From Lepeophtheirus salmonis (taxonomy: Eukaryota > Arthropoda > Copepoda > Siphonostomatoida > Caligidae): 64,000 nucleotides of DNA. This document shows, piece after piece, positions 11,255-23,330 of the stretch. The stretch is from the NCBI RefSeq assembly GCF_016086655.4, contig NC_052141.2:10912001-10976000 (forward strand). Direction: 5' to 3'. The number at the start of each line of letters is the position of its first letter. Position 1 is the stretch's first letter. Under the pieces are notes generated by a model that saw nothing but the letters and a program-made list of their open reading frames with translations, was not told where the DNA came from and searched no databases. The position numbers and the translations under genes were made by a program.

Positions 11255-12020
11255 TATTGCAGTGTCAAGGGGCTTATATTTTGAATATACATTCTATTAA
11301 TTGTGCTAGATACTGAAACTTTGCAAGGTGAAGAAATTTTAATATTCTGAGTAAAAAAAACAATGCTGACATCCCCTAAAGAAATGATTATGATTGTGTC
11401 ATACTGGGACAGTTTTGTTTTTCTGATATAAGGGTGCATAATGGGCATATAAAAAGTATTATGATTCTTTTTTATGAAGTGATATTGCCACAAGAAGAAG
11501 AAAAATCCTTTTTTTCTGAACTTATTATTTTTTAACCTAGTCTTCTTTCATGTTGACACCACAAATATATACAGCAAAATGAAAGAAAAAGAATCCTTGA
11601 AGAAAAAAAACATCCCCCTGAATTTTACTTGATTTATTATGTATGGAATTATAGGCATTTAATCCTTAAATGATTACTTCCCCTTCTCTTTAATTATATT
11701 AAATGACCATAAATGGAGGATGATGGTTAGAACGTGTAGTGTATGGGGAAGGAGGGAGGATAATACAAGATGGTAAATAAAGATCTATTTTAAAGCTTGA
11801 AAATTTATGCAAATATTATTCCCGTATGAGGTACATCAACATAAAAATAATTTTGAACAAATATCAAAAAAAGGAGATCATCTTAATTATGTGTTTGTTC
11901 CATGTTTATGTACATACAGTAAAATATTTAAGGGATATCTATATAGCGTGAGGTACCAAAAATTAGAGTCAATCTTGGAGGCTGTCTAGCCTCAATTCAA
12001 AAAAGTGTCATTCGAAAAAG
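11255..12020. other. Spacer, no gene recognised
   Basis: Only short frames. 'catgttgacaccacaaatat' near 11550 matches one landmark of the long dispersed repeat unit, so a small piece of that repeat may be present. Confidence 0.5.
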
Positions 12021-12725
12021 TTGACAAAAAGCTACAATTTGATGTTCGTTTTTTTGGGGTTTTTTGTGTGTGTGTGTGTGATTAAAAATGTCCGAGCAAC
12101 CAGCCAAATGGTAGGGAGTCTCCTTTGCACTCAAGTCAATCTCCGACAAGAAAAACGTTATAGTGAACACTGTTCTGAACAGGATAAATGTTGTCTTCTT
12201 GGCTAAATCAAGAGCTCAGGCCGAGGGAGCATTCAAGACTAAACAACCAGCTAAGGTTAGGGTCCTCGGCGCCGTGGCGAGCAACGAAGGAAAATACTTT
12301 CCTACTTCTTCAAGGCCAGTGAGAAAGTAAACACATACGTCTACTACAAGGTCCTCAAGTACCATACTTGCCATTGATGTAAAGCACGTTCCCAAGGGAC
12401 GACTATGTGTTTACCGAAGAAGGGGGTCCCGTCACACACGGGCAAGAAATTGTGGCATTTCTAGAGGGAAACATTACTGCCATTTGTCACATGGAATTCT
12501 ACCCTTCGTCCTCACGCGACATGAACCCCCTGCACTTTGATTTTTGGTGTGTCTTGAATGGGCAGACGAACAAGACTTCTCACTCAAATGTCGATGCCCT
12601 GAAGAAATGATCAGGGAGAAGTGGAACAATTTGTCTTGTGACTTTATCAACTGCAGCTTCTTCTAATGACACCATCAATTTTGATTAGTTTAAGTAGTGC
12701 TATTTGTGGCAGACTTATGAGTCTT
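12021..12725 (+). pseudogene. Mariner-relative transposase remnant (catalytic half)
   Basis: Readable across frames: NVVFLAKSRAQAEGAFKTKQ and PAKVRVLGAVASN (about 12190-12290), FKASEKVNTYVYYKVLKYH (about 12310-12365), then DDYVFTEEGGPV...VAFLEGNITAIC..EFYPSSS.DMNPLHFDFW and NKTSHSNVDALKKMIREKWN (12400-12640). This order matches the C-terminal two thirds of an IS630/Tc1/mariner transposase. Two catalytic positions are visibly changed: the second acidic residue lies in TEEG where the family has QDG, and the third is H in NPLHF where D is expected. At least three frameshifts occur and the N-terminal DNA-binding region is not recognisable. It is inactive and old. No terminal repeats were found. 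A TG microsatellite (12066-12080) lies at its upstream edge. Confidence 0.75.
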
Positions 12726-13584
12726 GAAACCCAATTTGTGGGGTAAGTTAAGATAACCAAGAGTTTTACCTATATTTTAGAACCTTTTTTTAATTTAAAA
12801 AACTGATTTTGGGCCAAATATGACCCCTTTCTACTTATAAAATATTGATACCTTAGGATGTGATATTTGTAGCAATGCGAAAGGGCTAATAATAATAATC
12901 TTTGTTTATAGAAGTTACGAATGTAATCCAGACTTTGAGATAAATCATTCTAATTTGCTTTTGTGTTGACCAGCCAAAAATTATCTTAGAAAAAAATAAA
13001 GATATTGATTTTTTGTAACTGAAGGAATTCAATGTCTTTGAGTTATGATTTATTCATTTCCCTGACATAGATTTTCATTTTTAAAGTATATCCAGCTGTT
13101 CTAAAACACAAAGGAACTATTCGTCATCATCAGATGCTACATACTAAATGCAATGGTTGAAATCACAATTAAATCTATTTTCCTTCCTTAGAATGTAATT
13201 TAACTCTCATTCTAAAATAAATTAATTTCATAATTTTTTTTTTTTTTAATATGTATTATATATTTTTGTTTGGCAAACAAACAAACTTTTAATTTCATCA
13301 AAAGTTGTTGTATTATTATTTTTTGTGATGTTATCATCTGCTAAATTTTATATTATATTTTTTTTAAAAGTACATAATAAAGTAATTAGATAAAAGGTGA
13401 CCATATGGAAATATACTTTTTACATATATTACAACAGGAGCATAGCTAGCTTTCATTATGGGGGGGGGGGAGTGCTTAGCCCAAAAATAATTAACACTGT
13501 AATACAATTATTTACGCCCTGCGTAAATGAATCGCAGAAAAAAAAATCCTCGCTAGAGATTACAGGGATGGTGGTAGGGAAAAT
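12726..13584. other. Spacer with a G-run repeat end
   Basis: No gene is recognised. At 13435-13475 'aggagcatagctagctttca' precedes a run of about ten G. This resembles the CAGGGGCGTAGCTAG...GGGG end of a widespread class of non-autonomous elements; it is listed only as a hint. Confidence 0.45.
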
Positions 13585-13680
13585 CTTTATTCATGCAATT
13601 AATTGTTTACACATTTCATTTATCACTATGCCCTCAATTTTGCCCCTGAACTCAACGCAGACTCGTATTACAAAGTAAAT
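13585..13680 (-). pseudogene. Transposase tail fragment
   Basis: The reverse strand reads YVIRVCVEFRGKIEGIV, homologous to VLRVCSGFRDKIEAMVEQKV in the relic at 14.15 kb. This is the final helix of DD37D-type mariner transposases (pattern V.RVC..FR..IEA.V). Only about 30 residues are left. Confidence 0.55.
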
Positions 13681-14139
13681 ATAGATTTGATCACTTTTTG
13701 ATTTATTAATAGAAGAAGGGTAAATTATACTATTATCCTTAGCTATCTGTTATTTCTCTTCCGTTGGTGGTAAATAGTCGTTCCAGGTTTGAAGCTTTTG
13801 GATTGAAACTGATGTTTACCCTACTATTAAGAATATTTTGCAGATACAATTTTGACTAAATTTGAAACATTGCAAACATTGTTGTCCGACATCTGTAAAT
13901 CATATAGGTACGAGATTATGGTCTAAAAGCATTATTTGAAAAATTGATAATGGGTAATCCAACACTCTGAAAACAAGTTCTCAAACCCCGACTCTCAAGC
14001 ATAGGAATGTACAACGTGCATAGGCGAATCGTTGAAAAGAACTTATCCAATCCAATGTATTGTAGAAACGGGAGGGATTGTTGTAAAATAATATTTTTAA
14101 TGGAATTAATGATTTAGATCATCAACATTCATTTCAAAA

Positions 14140-14350
14140 TATTTACACCTTTTGCTCAACCATGGCCTCAATTTTGTCCCTGAAGCCACTGCAGACCCTC
14201 AAAACATAGTTGTCTGTCATGAACCCCAGTTTCTTCTCTATAGCAGCTTTAAGAACGTTGATAGACGAATGAGGGTTGGCACAGGCTCTATTTTTTAAAT
14301 AGGACCAGATTCCATAATCTAGGGGATCTCCTTCAGGGTATAATCAAGGA
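14140..14350 (-). pseudogene. Mariner-relative transposase C-terminal remnant
   Basis: From about 14345 down, the reverse strand reads PEGDPLDYGIWSYLKNRACA followed by NPHSSINVLKAAIEKKLGF, then DNYVLRVCSGFRDKIEAMVE and a stop. The DPLDYGIW segment corresponds to the third catalytic aspartate block (NPLDY.IW) with the preceding SPDLN changed. The frame is open over about 65 codons, so this piece is younger or better preserved than the fragment at 13.6 kb. No upstream catalytic part is recognisable beyond 14350. It is a truncated, dead copy. Confidence 0.75.
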
Positions 14351-14589
14351 CACGAGTTGAATGGCAAAGAATCAGCTGAATAAAATGTGCATACATTTTC
14401 TTTTTTTTATATGAGCTCAAAGTTAAAAATGAGTTCCCATCTGACACACAGACAGACCCACTTTGTTTAGCCAATTTCATTGTTTATATCCTTTTCTCCT
14501 TCCTCTATTGTCACAACTGATTGTAGCTGATCTGATGAGCATTGTTCTTTAAATATCAATCAAAAATACAAACACTCTTAAAGGCGTTT

Positions 14590-14780
14590 CCTACATGTCA
14601 TAAATTGCATCATAATTGAAAGAGACGTTATTTTGCGGGCTCAATGTTGATATTTCTTCTTTATAAAATGGATACATTTCCTACACATTGTAATAAAACT
14701 CCAATCAATAACTTGGTGAATCAAAAAAGACTTAAACCTGCATTGAATACTACTTAGTACCACTCATAAACACTGTTAAT
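14590..14780 (+). repeat. Dispersed repeat, second copy of 5565-5760
   Basis: It shares 'cataaattgcatcataattg' with one substitution cluster, 'gggctca.tgttgatatt' and a 'cataaacactg' block in the same order as the 5.6-kb copy. Confidence 0.55.
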
Positions 14781-16199
14781 ATAATTAAATCAGTACAAAA
14801 AAAGCAATATGAAATGTGTAAATTAGTAGAATTCATTTTTTCTAGAACGATTGGAGACGTGAAAAATAGGATAATTTGAGAAAAATATATTATTGATTCC
14901 GTTTATAATTGATTTTTATCTATGTAACTCAGAACACTTCTCCCAGAGATGTTCCCATCTTTGAAGCCTGTCCAAATAGTACTCTGCGTTTTTCTTTGCA
15001 AAATAGTTTATTACCAAAAACCCTTTGTTTTAGGCTCAGACTTGGATTGACTTAGACGCATCAAATGTACATGCCTTGATATGTCTGCTATTGTTTGAAT
15101 CTATTTGAAGATGACAATTTCAAAAATATATATTTACTGAGAAGTAGAACCTCGATATTGTCCATTTTAAATGGCTGAAACTTTGTTGAGTAACTATCGA
15201 CAGATGCTATATAGATGTGACTAGCTTGTAGTTACAAGTGCTGTCATCTTCATGTTGAGGTCAGAAACTTTTCGGAACATCTTCGTATTTCATAAAAATG
15301 CGTGCACTTTCCTATTTTATATTTTCCTGATTGGAAGACGTAACATTTAAAACGAGAAATCTTGGAGCAAAAAGCAGTTGATTTTTCCGTAATAGATTAC
15401 GTAATGGGTTGAAACAGATTAATTCAGAGAGAATAAAGGATCAGATAATGGAGAAACCCATAGTATTAAATGATATTTTCCTCTATTCATTCCAAAGACG
15501 GAGTCACTTCAAACCTTCTTCTCCTTGAAGTAAAGGAGCATCCACACAATGAACAAACCTTCTATTAAAGGAGATGAGATATACTGAATGAGTTACAAAG
15601 AGTTAAATCTCTCGAGCATGAAGTAAAAAAGAGGATCAGAAGGCGTATGGATTGGATTTCCGATATCGAAATAGAAAAAAGGGAATTCCTAGGAAATGGA
15701 AAGGACTGGTTGATGCGGATCAATACATCCGAATGATTTGTACGAAATATCCATCTAAATAACTGTGAATAGTATTTTCATAAAGTTCTAACTCTTTTCT
15801 TTTTTTCTCTCACCACTTTCTTTTTGCTGATAAATTTTTATTTCTTAGGAGCAAGGAACCTAAATTGTTGTGAGAGGAAATGGTTAGAGATCAACAGCAA
15901 TTTCGCTCTAACTAGGCCAATGACACATGAAAATGATTAAAGGCAGAGTGTATCCAACATAAATTGAAATAGGCAAAAGGGGAACAGGGCAATAAAGAAG
16001 TGGTAAAGTGGATTGATGAATTCATAATTCTACGTTTCCCCTTTGGCTGATACTCTACCCAAAAAATCGATCCATGATGTTCAAAAACATCACAAAACTG
16101 GGCCATATAGGGATCAAATTAGTCTTTTTGTCCTATTGTAACATGGTCAAGTGCTCACAATTCTACTCAATATTGAGCAAAAAAGTATCTCAATGCTAT
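14781..16199. other. Spacer with one possible coding scrap
   Basis: No gene is recognised. At 15500-15760 two overlapping frames look protein-like (see the separate entry). Confidence 0.5.
15585..15738 (+). other. Possible exon or gene scrap, unidentified
   Basis: One frame reads LNELQRVKSLEHEVKKRIRR followed by MDWISDIEIEKREFLGNGKD and a stop at 15736. It is highly charged and helical in character, unlike the low-complexity translations around it. A neighbouring frame (15485-15575) gives VTSNLLLLEVKEHPHNEQTF and then a stop. I do not recognise either. It may be a decayed gene or element. Confidence 0.2.
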
Positions 16200-16375
16200 A
16201 TAACTTGATTGTTAAGTCCACTAAAATGGCCGACATGAACAATTTTTTGTCGTCACGTGAAAGCACACTATAAAGAACTTCATTGTAATAGTAAAATAAA
16301 TATATATAAAACTTGGAAAATTCTCAACTCCCTAAAATATAAAATACATATTAATAAGAGTCGTATGTTTGAAGT

Positions 16376-16406
<31 letters not shown>

Positions 16407-19400
16407 GAAGAAAAAAAAAGAAAAAGATAAAATTATCCAAATTGATGTTTTAATAAAAAAGATGTTAAATTTATTCAAAAGTTTAATTTTCTATTTTTTT
16501 ATAGAGCTACTAGTTAGAGAAAAATAAATTGTGGTCCGTCAACATGAAAACAAACAAAAGTGATTTTTCTCGAAATTGAGTATGGATTACATTTGTCGTT
16601 AATTTGTGTCAACAAATTATGCTTATTAACCCTTTGGGTGTCCTATAAATTGCACTAAAGTAAGCAAAAATGACCTCCATTATAAAAAAAAATGATAAAC
16701 TGATATATTTTATAATTTGACAGGGGACATATCGGAGCCAATATCAGGCTCTTTAATTAATGGATGGTTCTAAACTATAGTTAAAACTATACTTAAGCTG
16801 TACCAAAAATTTAACTACAAATACTTCAATTGACTCAAATGTGTCTATGAAATTATCATCCATTTATATAACAAATTATTCATTTTAACCCTTTAAATTC
16901 CACTTAAAGTATCCGAATTGGACCATCACAGGAACAGTAATTATAATATGTGGCCTATGAGTAGAAAGGCACACTATAAGGATTTTTCTCAAAAATGATT
17001 GCAGATTATAATTCAATTGTTCAACAAATTATCGTCAACTTCTAATTAATACTAAATTATTAATGAATCATTCTTATATTTTTGGGTCACAAATTCCTTT
17101 TAAAAATAGGTAAAATTGATAGTCACAATAAAAGATTAAGAAATTTATATAAGAACTTTGGCAGTTTTTTTTAAGGATTCAATTGATAGCTCTTGGGAGG
17201 GATAATGAGAGCGAAAGTTAATTGTTCAGTCAGGAAAGAGCCTTACACAAAAGTCCACTGCGGATCTTTTAATGGATTGAGGAAAAATTACTTATTGAGT
17301 AGGCTTGCAAGAAAATTTACACGCAAAACCCAGCTCTATTTCAAAAATTTCCTTTTCAGAATTCAACATCGAGAATGGTGTCTTCCTCTTCAAAAGATAA
17401 ACGTCCGAATTTGGTTTTATTTTATAACATTGTTTTAGAAATTTTATGTTGCAATTTATTTGAAGTATTTATGGTACCAATATCAGTTTATTTGATCAAA
17501 TAAACTGATACTAAATTATACTTAAAATTACAATAAAATATCTTTATTCCTGCCAGAAATTTAAATAGGTAGCCGAGAATTGACTCAAAGATGTCTATGA
17601 ATTATCGAGTTGTATGTAGATAGTATGGAAAACTATTTAATTGGATTTTTTCCAATTTTTCATTTTTGTTCAAGATTTATAATCTGTCACGAATAATTAT
17701 TGAAATCCCAGAAATTTAAACAATAAGCCATTATGAAATTGACCGAAAATGTCACTGAAATTTTGGAGTGTATGTACCATAAATACGAGTATGAAGTAAA
17801 ACCATAATATACTAGGATTTCTCCTTTAATTAATTATAATTCAAAATAGTTTTTATGTTGACACGCCAAAAATATGGCCTATCAACGCAAAAGCAAGCTA
17901 GAATTTTTTTATTTATTTTTCAAAATTAAGTATAGAACATTACATTTTCATATATTTTTATACAAATAATTATTGTGAACTCTGTTGACAAATTATTCTT
18001 ATTGATCCATTTAAGTGTAGTCCAAATTGAACTCAAAATAAGTAACATTGACTGCCACAATAAAAAAATTAGAAACTGTTCTATTTTATTTGAAAATAGC
18101 AATATGGGCTTATATAAGTCTTTTGAATCAAAAAAAGTATCGAAACTATTTCGATCCTCAGATTTGGACTGTATGTTTTCAAAATATAAATTTGGATTTT
18201 CTTCCTTTTTTCATGTTTGCTCCTATTTGTTTTATGTTGACATACCACAAATGTGACCCGTCAACAAAAAATAAATCTAAAACATTTCTCCAAATTATCT
18301 GTGGCTTACATTTGACTATCTTCGTCATATTATTGTCTATTTCATTGAACAATCTTCTTAACAACCCTTTGGGCGTGCAGTAAATTTCACTCTAAGAAGC
18401 CAAAATTGATTGTCACAATAAAAAATGATAAAGTAAGAAAGTCTATTATTAAAAGACTTTTATATTGGGGATAGAAAATCAAATACATTTTCAAAATGAT
18501 ACATAAAAAATTATTGGGTATTTTTACTTATCCCAGTAATTTGAATAATATGCCTTTAATTGACTGAATAATGTCATGGAAATATTGGGATTTTACAGAG
18601 TAAAACTATTATTAGGGTTTTTTTTTATTTTTGTTCAAAATTGCATATGTGTTGACGAACCAAATTAGTATTTTTGGACAAAATATTAATATGAAACAAA
18701 ATCAAATCATGGTTTTAATCTATATTCAAATTTATTTATCCCAGTAATTTGAATCATTAGACTAAAATTGATTCAAATATGTCAAGAGAATTTTAGCCTG
18801 TGTATGAAGAAATAATTAAATTATTGGGATGGTCTTCTTTTCTTGATTTGTGTTGAAGAATGTTTTATATATTGGTACACTACATTTTTATTCTTCGACG
18901 AATATTTGTCAATTTATCTTAATCAATTATTCATACCTTGTCCTTAAAGTAGGTAAAAATTGAAAGTTATAATATCAAAAAGAAAAATTGGGAGGTATCA
19001 GGGCAAATGTAAGTCACTTATATACCAAAGAGGTCCTGAATTATTGCTTAAATCCTGTAATATATGTACTCATCCCGGTAATTTGCAAAATTTATACCAA
19101 ATTACTATTCTTGGACAATTATTATTAATTTCTGTTTATAAATTATTCTTATCATGTATTTGTGTGTTTTAATTCAATTGCACTTAAAATATAAAATATT
19201 GATGCTCATAATTAAAGAATTATGAAGGAATAGAACATATCTGGGGCAATAATAGTGTCTAATTAAAAAAGAGGTGTCAACCATAAGTTGAATTATTGCC
19301 TATCCTAACTTACCTAGTAATTTGAATAATATGTCCAATATTAGGCAACATTGGGAGTATATATTTCCTTTACATTATTTTTTAAAGACTATTTTAATGT

Positions 19401-19470
19401 TGACGTACTATTTATCATTATATGTATTATGTAGGTCATAAAATATCTAAATATAATTTGTGAAAATGTC
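16200..19470 (+). repeat. Irregular tandem array of a ~450-bp repeat unit
   Basis: A set of landmarks recurs in fixed order: 'ttattaaccctttgggtg' with 'aaattgcact' (near 16625, 17085, 18000, 18355, 18925, 19150); 'tgattgtcacaataaaa' (near 16675, 17115, 18050, 18405); 'aatataagtc' or similar; 'ttaattgactcaaatatgtc' (near 16830, 17580, 18560, 18775); 'gttgacacaccaaaaatgt' (near 17860, 18240, 18655); and 'attgagtatggattacattt' (near 16575, 18300). Spacings between equivalent landmarks vary (about 230 to 560 bases), so units have been lengthened, shortened or partly lost. Open frames inside (for example 17193-17438 and 17975-18383) follow no family and differ from copy to copy. Confidence 0.75.
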
Positions 19471-20366
19471 GCAAAATTCTTTCATACCTCGATTAGTTGA
19501 GAGTTACGTACAATTATTAATTTATTTATTCTTAATTAAAAATAGGGGAAGGATAAAAACAAAAGAATTAAAAAATAATAATTGATCACATACCCATGAT
19601 TTACTGCAAAGATGAAATACAATCCTAAATTTGTCAAATCCTTTTTCACATATTTTTCTTATACGTAAAACTTTTTATACACCGTATACACGAGGGATGA
19701 TGTGATGTAAAAAATAACTTTATATTATTTTTTTACACAGTGATAATAGATGTGTACCTTGTTTCTTAAGACGATCGACTATTGTATATTTTTTAAGGCC
19801 CGAGGAAGAGGGGGTAAGGGGGAAATAATAGACGAGTGCGTTTTTATTTCTCCGTGCGTGCGCTCATTTCCCCCTCCTTTATTTTCCTTTCGTAGTTTTT
19901 CTCCCTCTTTTTCCCCCTTTACTTTTGAAAGGGAATTTAACGAAAGAATTTTTTAATTTCAAAGAAATATTGAACGCAAAGGCGTTGCCAATATTTTTAA
20001 CATATCTGAATTAAAAAAAACAATTTAATAAAATTATATAGTGATATTTTTTGAAAGAGTCAAAATTTGAATTAAAAAAATATACGTTTTTGGACACATA
20101 AAAATTATATAGCAATGGGTCGAGTGGTATGTCCAATTTTTTTCTTATAATGGGATGGATTTCCACTTAATATATTTTGATCTCTTTTTTAAAAAATCCA
20201 AAAACCAAAACACCCAAATGTATCCTGCAATCACTCCTGCACTGTTGACCTGTTTTAATGATATTGTGACCATTTTTTGCAAAATAATAATAATAATACT
20301 TGAAGGAAGAAGGAGTTGAGGACTACACTCAAAGATTAAACAAATAGCAATGCGTCTCACAGACTA
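19471..20366. other. Spacer with purine/pyrimidine-rich block
   Basis: No gene is recognised. At 19795-19935 the plus strand switches from a purine-rich stretch (gaggaagagggggtaaggg) to a pyrimidine-rich one (ctccctctttttcccccttt), which forms a loose inverted repeat. Confidence 0.5.
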
Positions 20367-20994
20367 CAGGTTGTACATCCCTGCAATAGAGAATAACTTT
20401 TTGGTACAATACCTGCTGCAATACACTGGAGGAAATACCAAATTTTAAGCAAGAGTAGGAGGATCCGTACCTGTTCGTTCTGAAATGTTGGTGCAAAATG
20501 TCAAAACCAATGTTTAGGAGAGCCCATGAATTTCATTTCGACAACTGGGAAGGTGGAGTGGATCGGGGGTCCCCTATCACAAATGTAACACCATCTAAAG
20601 CTATCTGAAGAGGAAGTTGAGATCCAGAAATTCTGATCAATTGACTTTTGACTGACGTCAAGGCTCAACCATAAGCCCCCCGAACTATTCCTGTAAGTCT
20701 ATTTGGAGAACAAGATCGTTAAAATCCAAGAACCAAATGTAAAGTATCTAAAAACATCTGATGAACTCCAGGGAAACAACATGTCTCCTGAGAGCATGAC
20801 CCCTACTTGCACGTTCTTCTGTTGTTGAAGCCTACGTAAGTAAAAATGCTGGAATCTATACAAAACATGAATGATAGAGACAATGATCTTATTTTATACA
20901 TATATATATATAGTTTTGTTGTAGAATCTCTTTTCACCGTGATAGGTCTTGAAGAAATTATATAAAAAAGTGGGCTGCATTTGGGGACACACTG
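20367..20994. mobile_element. Putative Tc1/mariner-type short element
   Basis: The right end, reverse-complemented, reads CAGTGTGTCCCCAAATGCAG and is followed by TA (20995-20996), exactly the form of Tc1/mariner ends (TACAGTGTGTCC). A weaker match starting CAGGTTGTACATCCCTGCA lies after TA at 20365-20366. The 628 bases between contain no recognisable transposase on either strand. The right end is convincing; the left end is a guess. Confidence 0.4.
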
Positions 20995-21194
20995 TATACC
21001 GGGCGTGCAGTCAAAGTCTGGAAATTTATAAACGAGATGAATAAGAAGAACACATGGTAGGACTGGATAATTCCTCCCATCAGTGGGCATACTGTACATT
21101 TTGACACCCTAATCCAAAAATATTAAGACAATCAATCGAAAAAAAGACAAAATAATTTAGATTCCAGTTCTACTTCGATCTGAACACACACCAA

Positions 21195-21565
21195 CAGAGA
21201 TCTAACAATGACTTATGCAACCAGCCAGATAATTTACAACATCGAGAAGGCCACTAATGACGGTATTGGCATCAAGACAAGCTTCAACAAGATGATAGCT
21301 CGGTGCACACAGCAAAGGTAAAATTGCCCTTTTTGGAAACCAACACTCTATTATAGCGGGAAACAATTTTGCCACCATACTCGCCAGATGCCATCTCTCT
21401 CCACATCTCCTTCAGGGCAAAATGTGGAGGACAGGGCCTGCTAGACAATGGCACCAAATCGTGAAACTCTTAAAGCTTCTGTTGATGATTATTGGAACTC
21501 CATGATCATCTATTATATTATAGCCTCAAGTCAAAGCATCCAAGGTGCATTAATACCAGTATTAA
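21195..21565 (+). pseudogene. Mariner-relative transposase remnant (catalytic C-terminal part)
   Basis: From about 21255 the frame contains KTSFNKM, then DDSSVHTAKVKLPFLETNT (second catalytic block; the family has QQD.APVHTAK), then MPSLSTSPSGQNVEDRAC in place of the SPDLNP..D block, then NRETLKASVDDYWNSM. Stops occur in two places. The third catalytic region is shortened and altered. N-terminal regions are not seen. The relic lies 200 bases right of the terminal repeat at 20994 but may belong to a different copy. Confidence 0.5.
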
Positions 21566-22269
21566 TTTCAATTTAGGGTAGATTGGTGAGTAGAAACGAC
21601 ATCACATATTTCATAATCCGTACAAAGTTTAGTTAATTTGGTGTCACTGGTTTTCGAGATGAAACTTGTTAAAACTCCAGATTTAAAATATCAAGCTATC
21701 AATGTCACAGCCGGTATGATCAATTTTTTTTTAGAATTCTGACACTGTGACAGCTACAAAAACTAATTGACAAAAAAGATTTTCTTTCTGACAAATTTGA
21801 CAACTAGCTTTTAGTCAAGGAGATGAATAACATCCCAAAACACAGAGTTGAGTATGGAATTGCACTTCATAGTAGAATTGTATACAACATGTCCCGGAAA
21901 GTGAAAGCGGGTTTTTCCATTTGATGAGTAGCACTGATTCTTTATTTTCCAAAGCTACAATCAGTATTATTTAATTGTTAAATAAGAATAATCAAAGTAT
22001 AAGGTAATCACATGTGTTTGTGATCATAAAAAGACATAGAGCAACAATCTTGGTTTCTTACTTGGGAGTTATAAGTCTAAGTTCTTATTTGCATTGATGG
22101 TATGATTGAGAATCTTAATCATTCTTGGTTCTGTCTTTCTCTAAAAAAAAAAGTACAGTATCTAATCTAGTAGTACATATTTCTTTATTTCCAATTTTTC
22201 AAGGGTAAAATTTAAACAATAGGTTTTGTGAGGAAATATATTTAACAAACATACTACTCAGCAAACTTA
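21566..22269. other. Spacer, no gene recognised
   Basis: AT-rich, with only short frames and no motif. Confidence 0.6.
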
Positions 22270-22420
22270 TTTCAATAGGAGAGCCCTCAGCTCTAATATT
22301 TGCCTCAATATAAGGCCTAACTCCCTTGCAGACCTTTACTATTTAGTCAGACTCGAACTTGGTCCACTCCTTCTTGATGGAAGATTCTAGAGCAGGGTCT
22401 GGGTCACTTTTTTTTAGGGT
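22270..22420 (-). pseudogene. Transposase tail fragment
   Basis: The reverse strand reads SSIKKEWTKFESD, a stop, then IVKVCKGVRPYIEANIRAEG. This is the C-terminal end of a DD37D-type mariner transposase (pattern W.....YV.KVC....R.IEA.I.AEGG). It is preceded (about 22400) by DPDPALE. The rest of the gene is not found. Confidence 0.6.
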
Positions 22421-22499
22421 TACCATAAAAGAAATTGTTCCCAAAATAATTTATCCCAAAACTAACGGCGTGATATTTATTTTTTGTTTCATTTAATAC

Positions 22500-22590
22500 T
22501 AGGAACACACTTTAATAACAATACTCGATTTGGGGTAATTTACCCATGTTCCTCGACAATTGCACTAGAGACTAAACAATCTAGTGAGGA
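22500..22590 (+). repeat. Short repeat shared with 10760-10862
   Basis: It carries the same ordered blocks as the 10.8-kb copy, including 'gatttggggtaatttaccc' and 'tgttcc'. No ORF. Confidence 0.4.
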
Positions 22591-23330
22591 ATAGAACACA
22601 CCCTCTCCTCCAAACCTGCCTCAAAGTGTGTGGCTACATGTTCAGGACCCAAAAGTTTGAAAAGTTGTCTATTGGAAAGACTAAGGTCTTAGAAGCGCAA
22701 TAAAATGGTGACGCGTTTTGAGTGAAAACAAGTATGTCCCCGAAATTTTATCTGCTGAAGGTACAACTTTTGTTATTCAGAGGTGCAATGCAAGTACCCT
22801 CATTAAAATGTTCCTTTTTCTCTACAAAAATAGGAAGGCAGATCCCACAACGCCCAAGATCATAATCCAGATTGGATTTTTTCTTCTGAAACCATTGTCT
22901 GGATGTTCTACTTCTTCAAAGTGGCATCAATCGTAATTATTTTTGTATCAGAAAAGTGTATAACTTTACCCGAATTTTGGTTGACCTTGTGAAAATTAAA
23001 AATCTTCCTTACTCTTTCTAACCGTCTCGGTATTGTTGTCTTCCTCCATGGGTTTGCATCAATGTCATTGCGGATTGAAACAATGAAACTGTTTTTCACC
23101 AGATTAGAAGTACCTTGGAGTATTGACCAATTTACTTGTTCCCTCTAAAAGTTTTAATTGTTTTAATGGAAAGCCAATAATTTACAATGTAGATAAAATT
23201 TACGTATAGTTCAAGTTGATATAGTTCCATGGCAGTGATGCAAAGCGGTGGAGGTAGATAAAATATGTCTTAGAATGCGACTTTTCACTATGGAAACCTC
23301 AACAGGCTTTTTTTATTTTTTTTAAACTTA
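22591..23330. other. Spacer, no gene recognised
   Basis: The plus frame at 22718-22936 is protein-like in composition but shows no domain I know. Confidence 0.5.

Noticed and set aside
16381..16430. Hairpin of 'tttcttcttt...' and 'agaagaaaaaaaaagaaa'
   Set aside because: Pairing is explained by the poly-T and poly-A composition alone.
17975..18383. Two overlapping open frames of about 93 and 111 codons
   Set aside because: They fall inside the long-period repeat array and are not preserved in the other copies.
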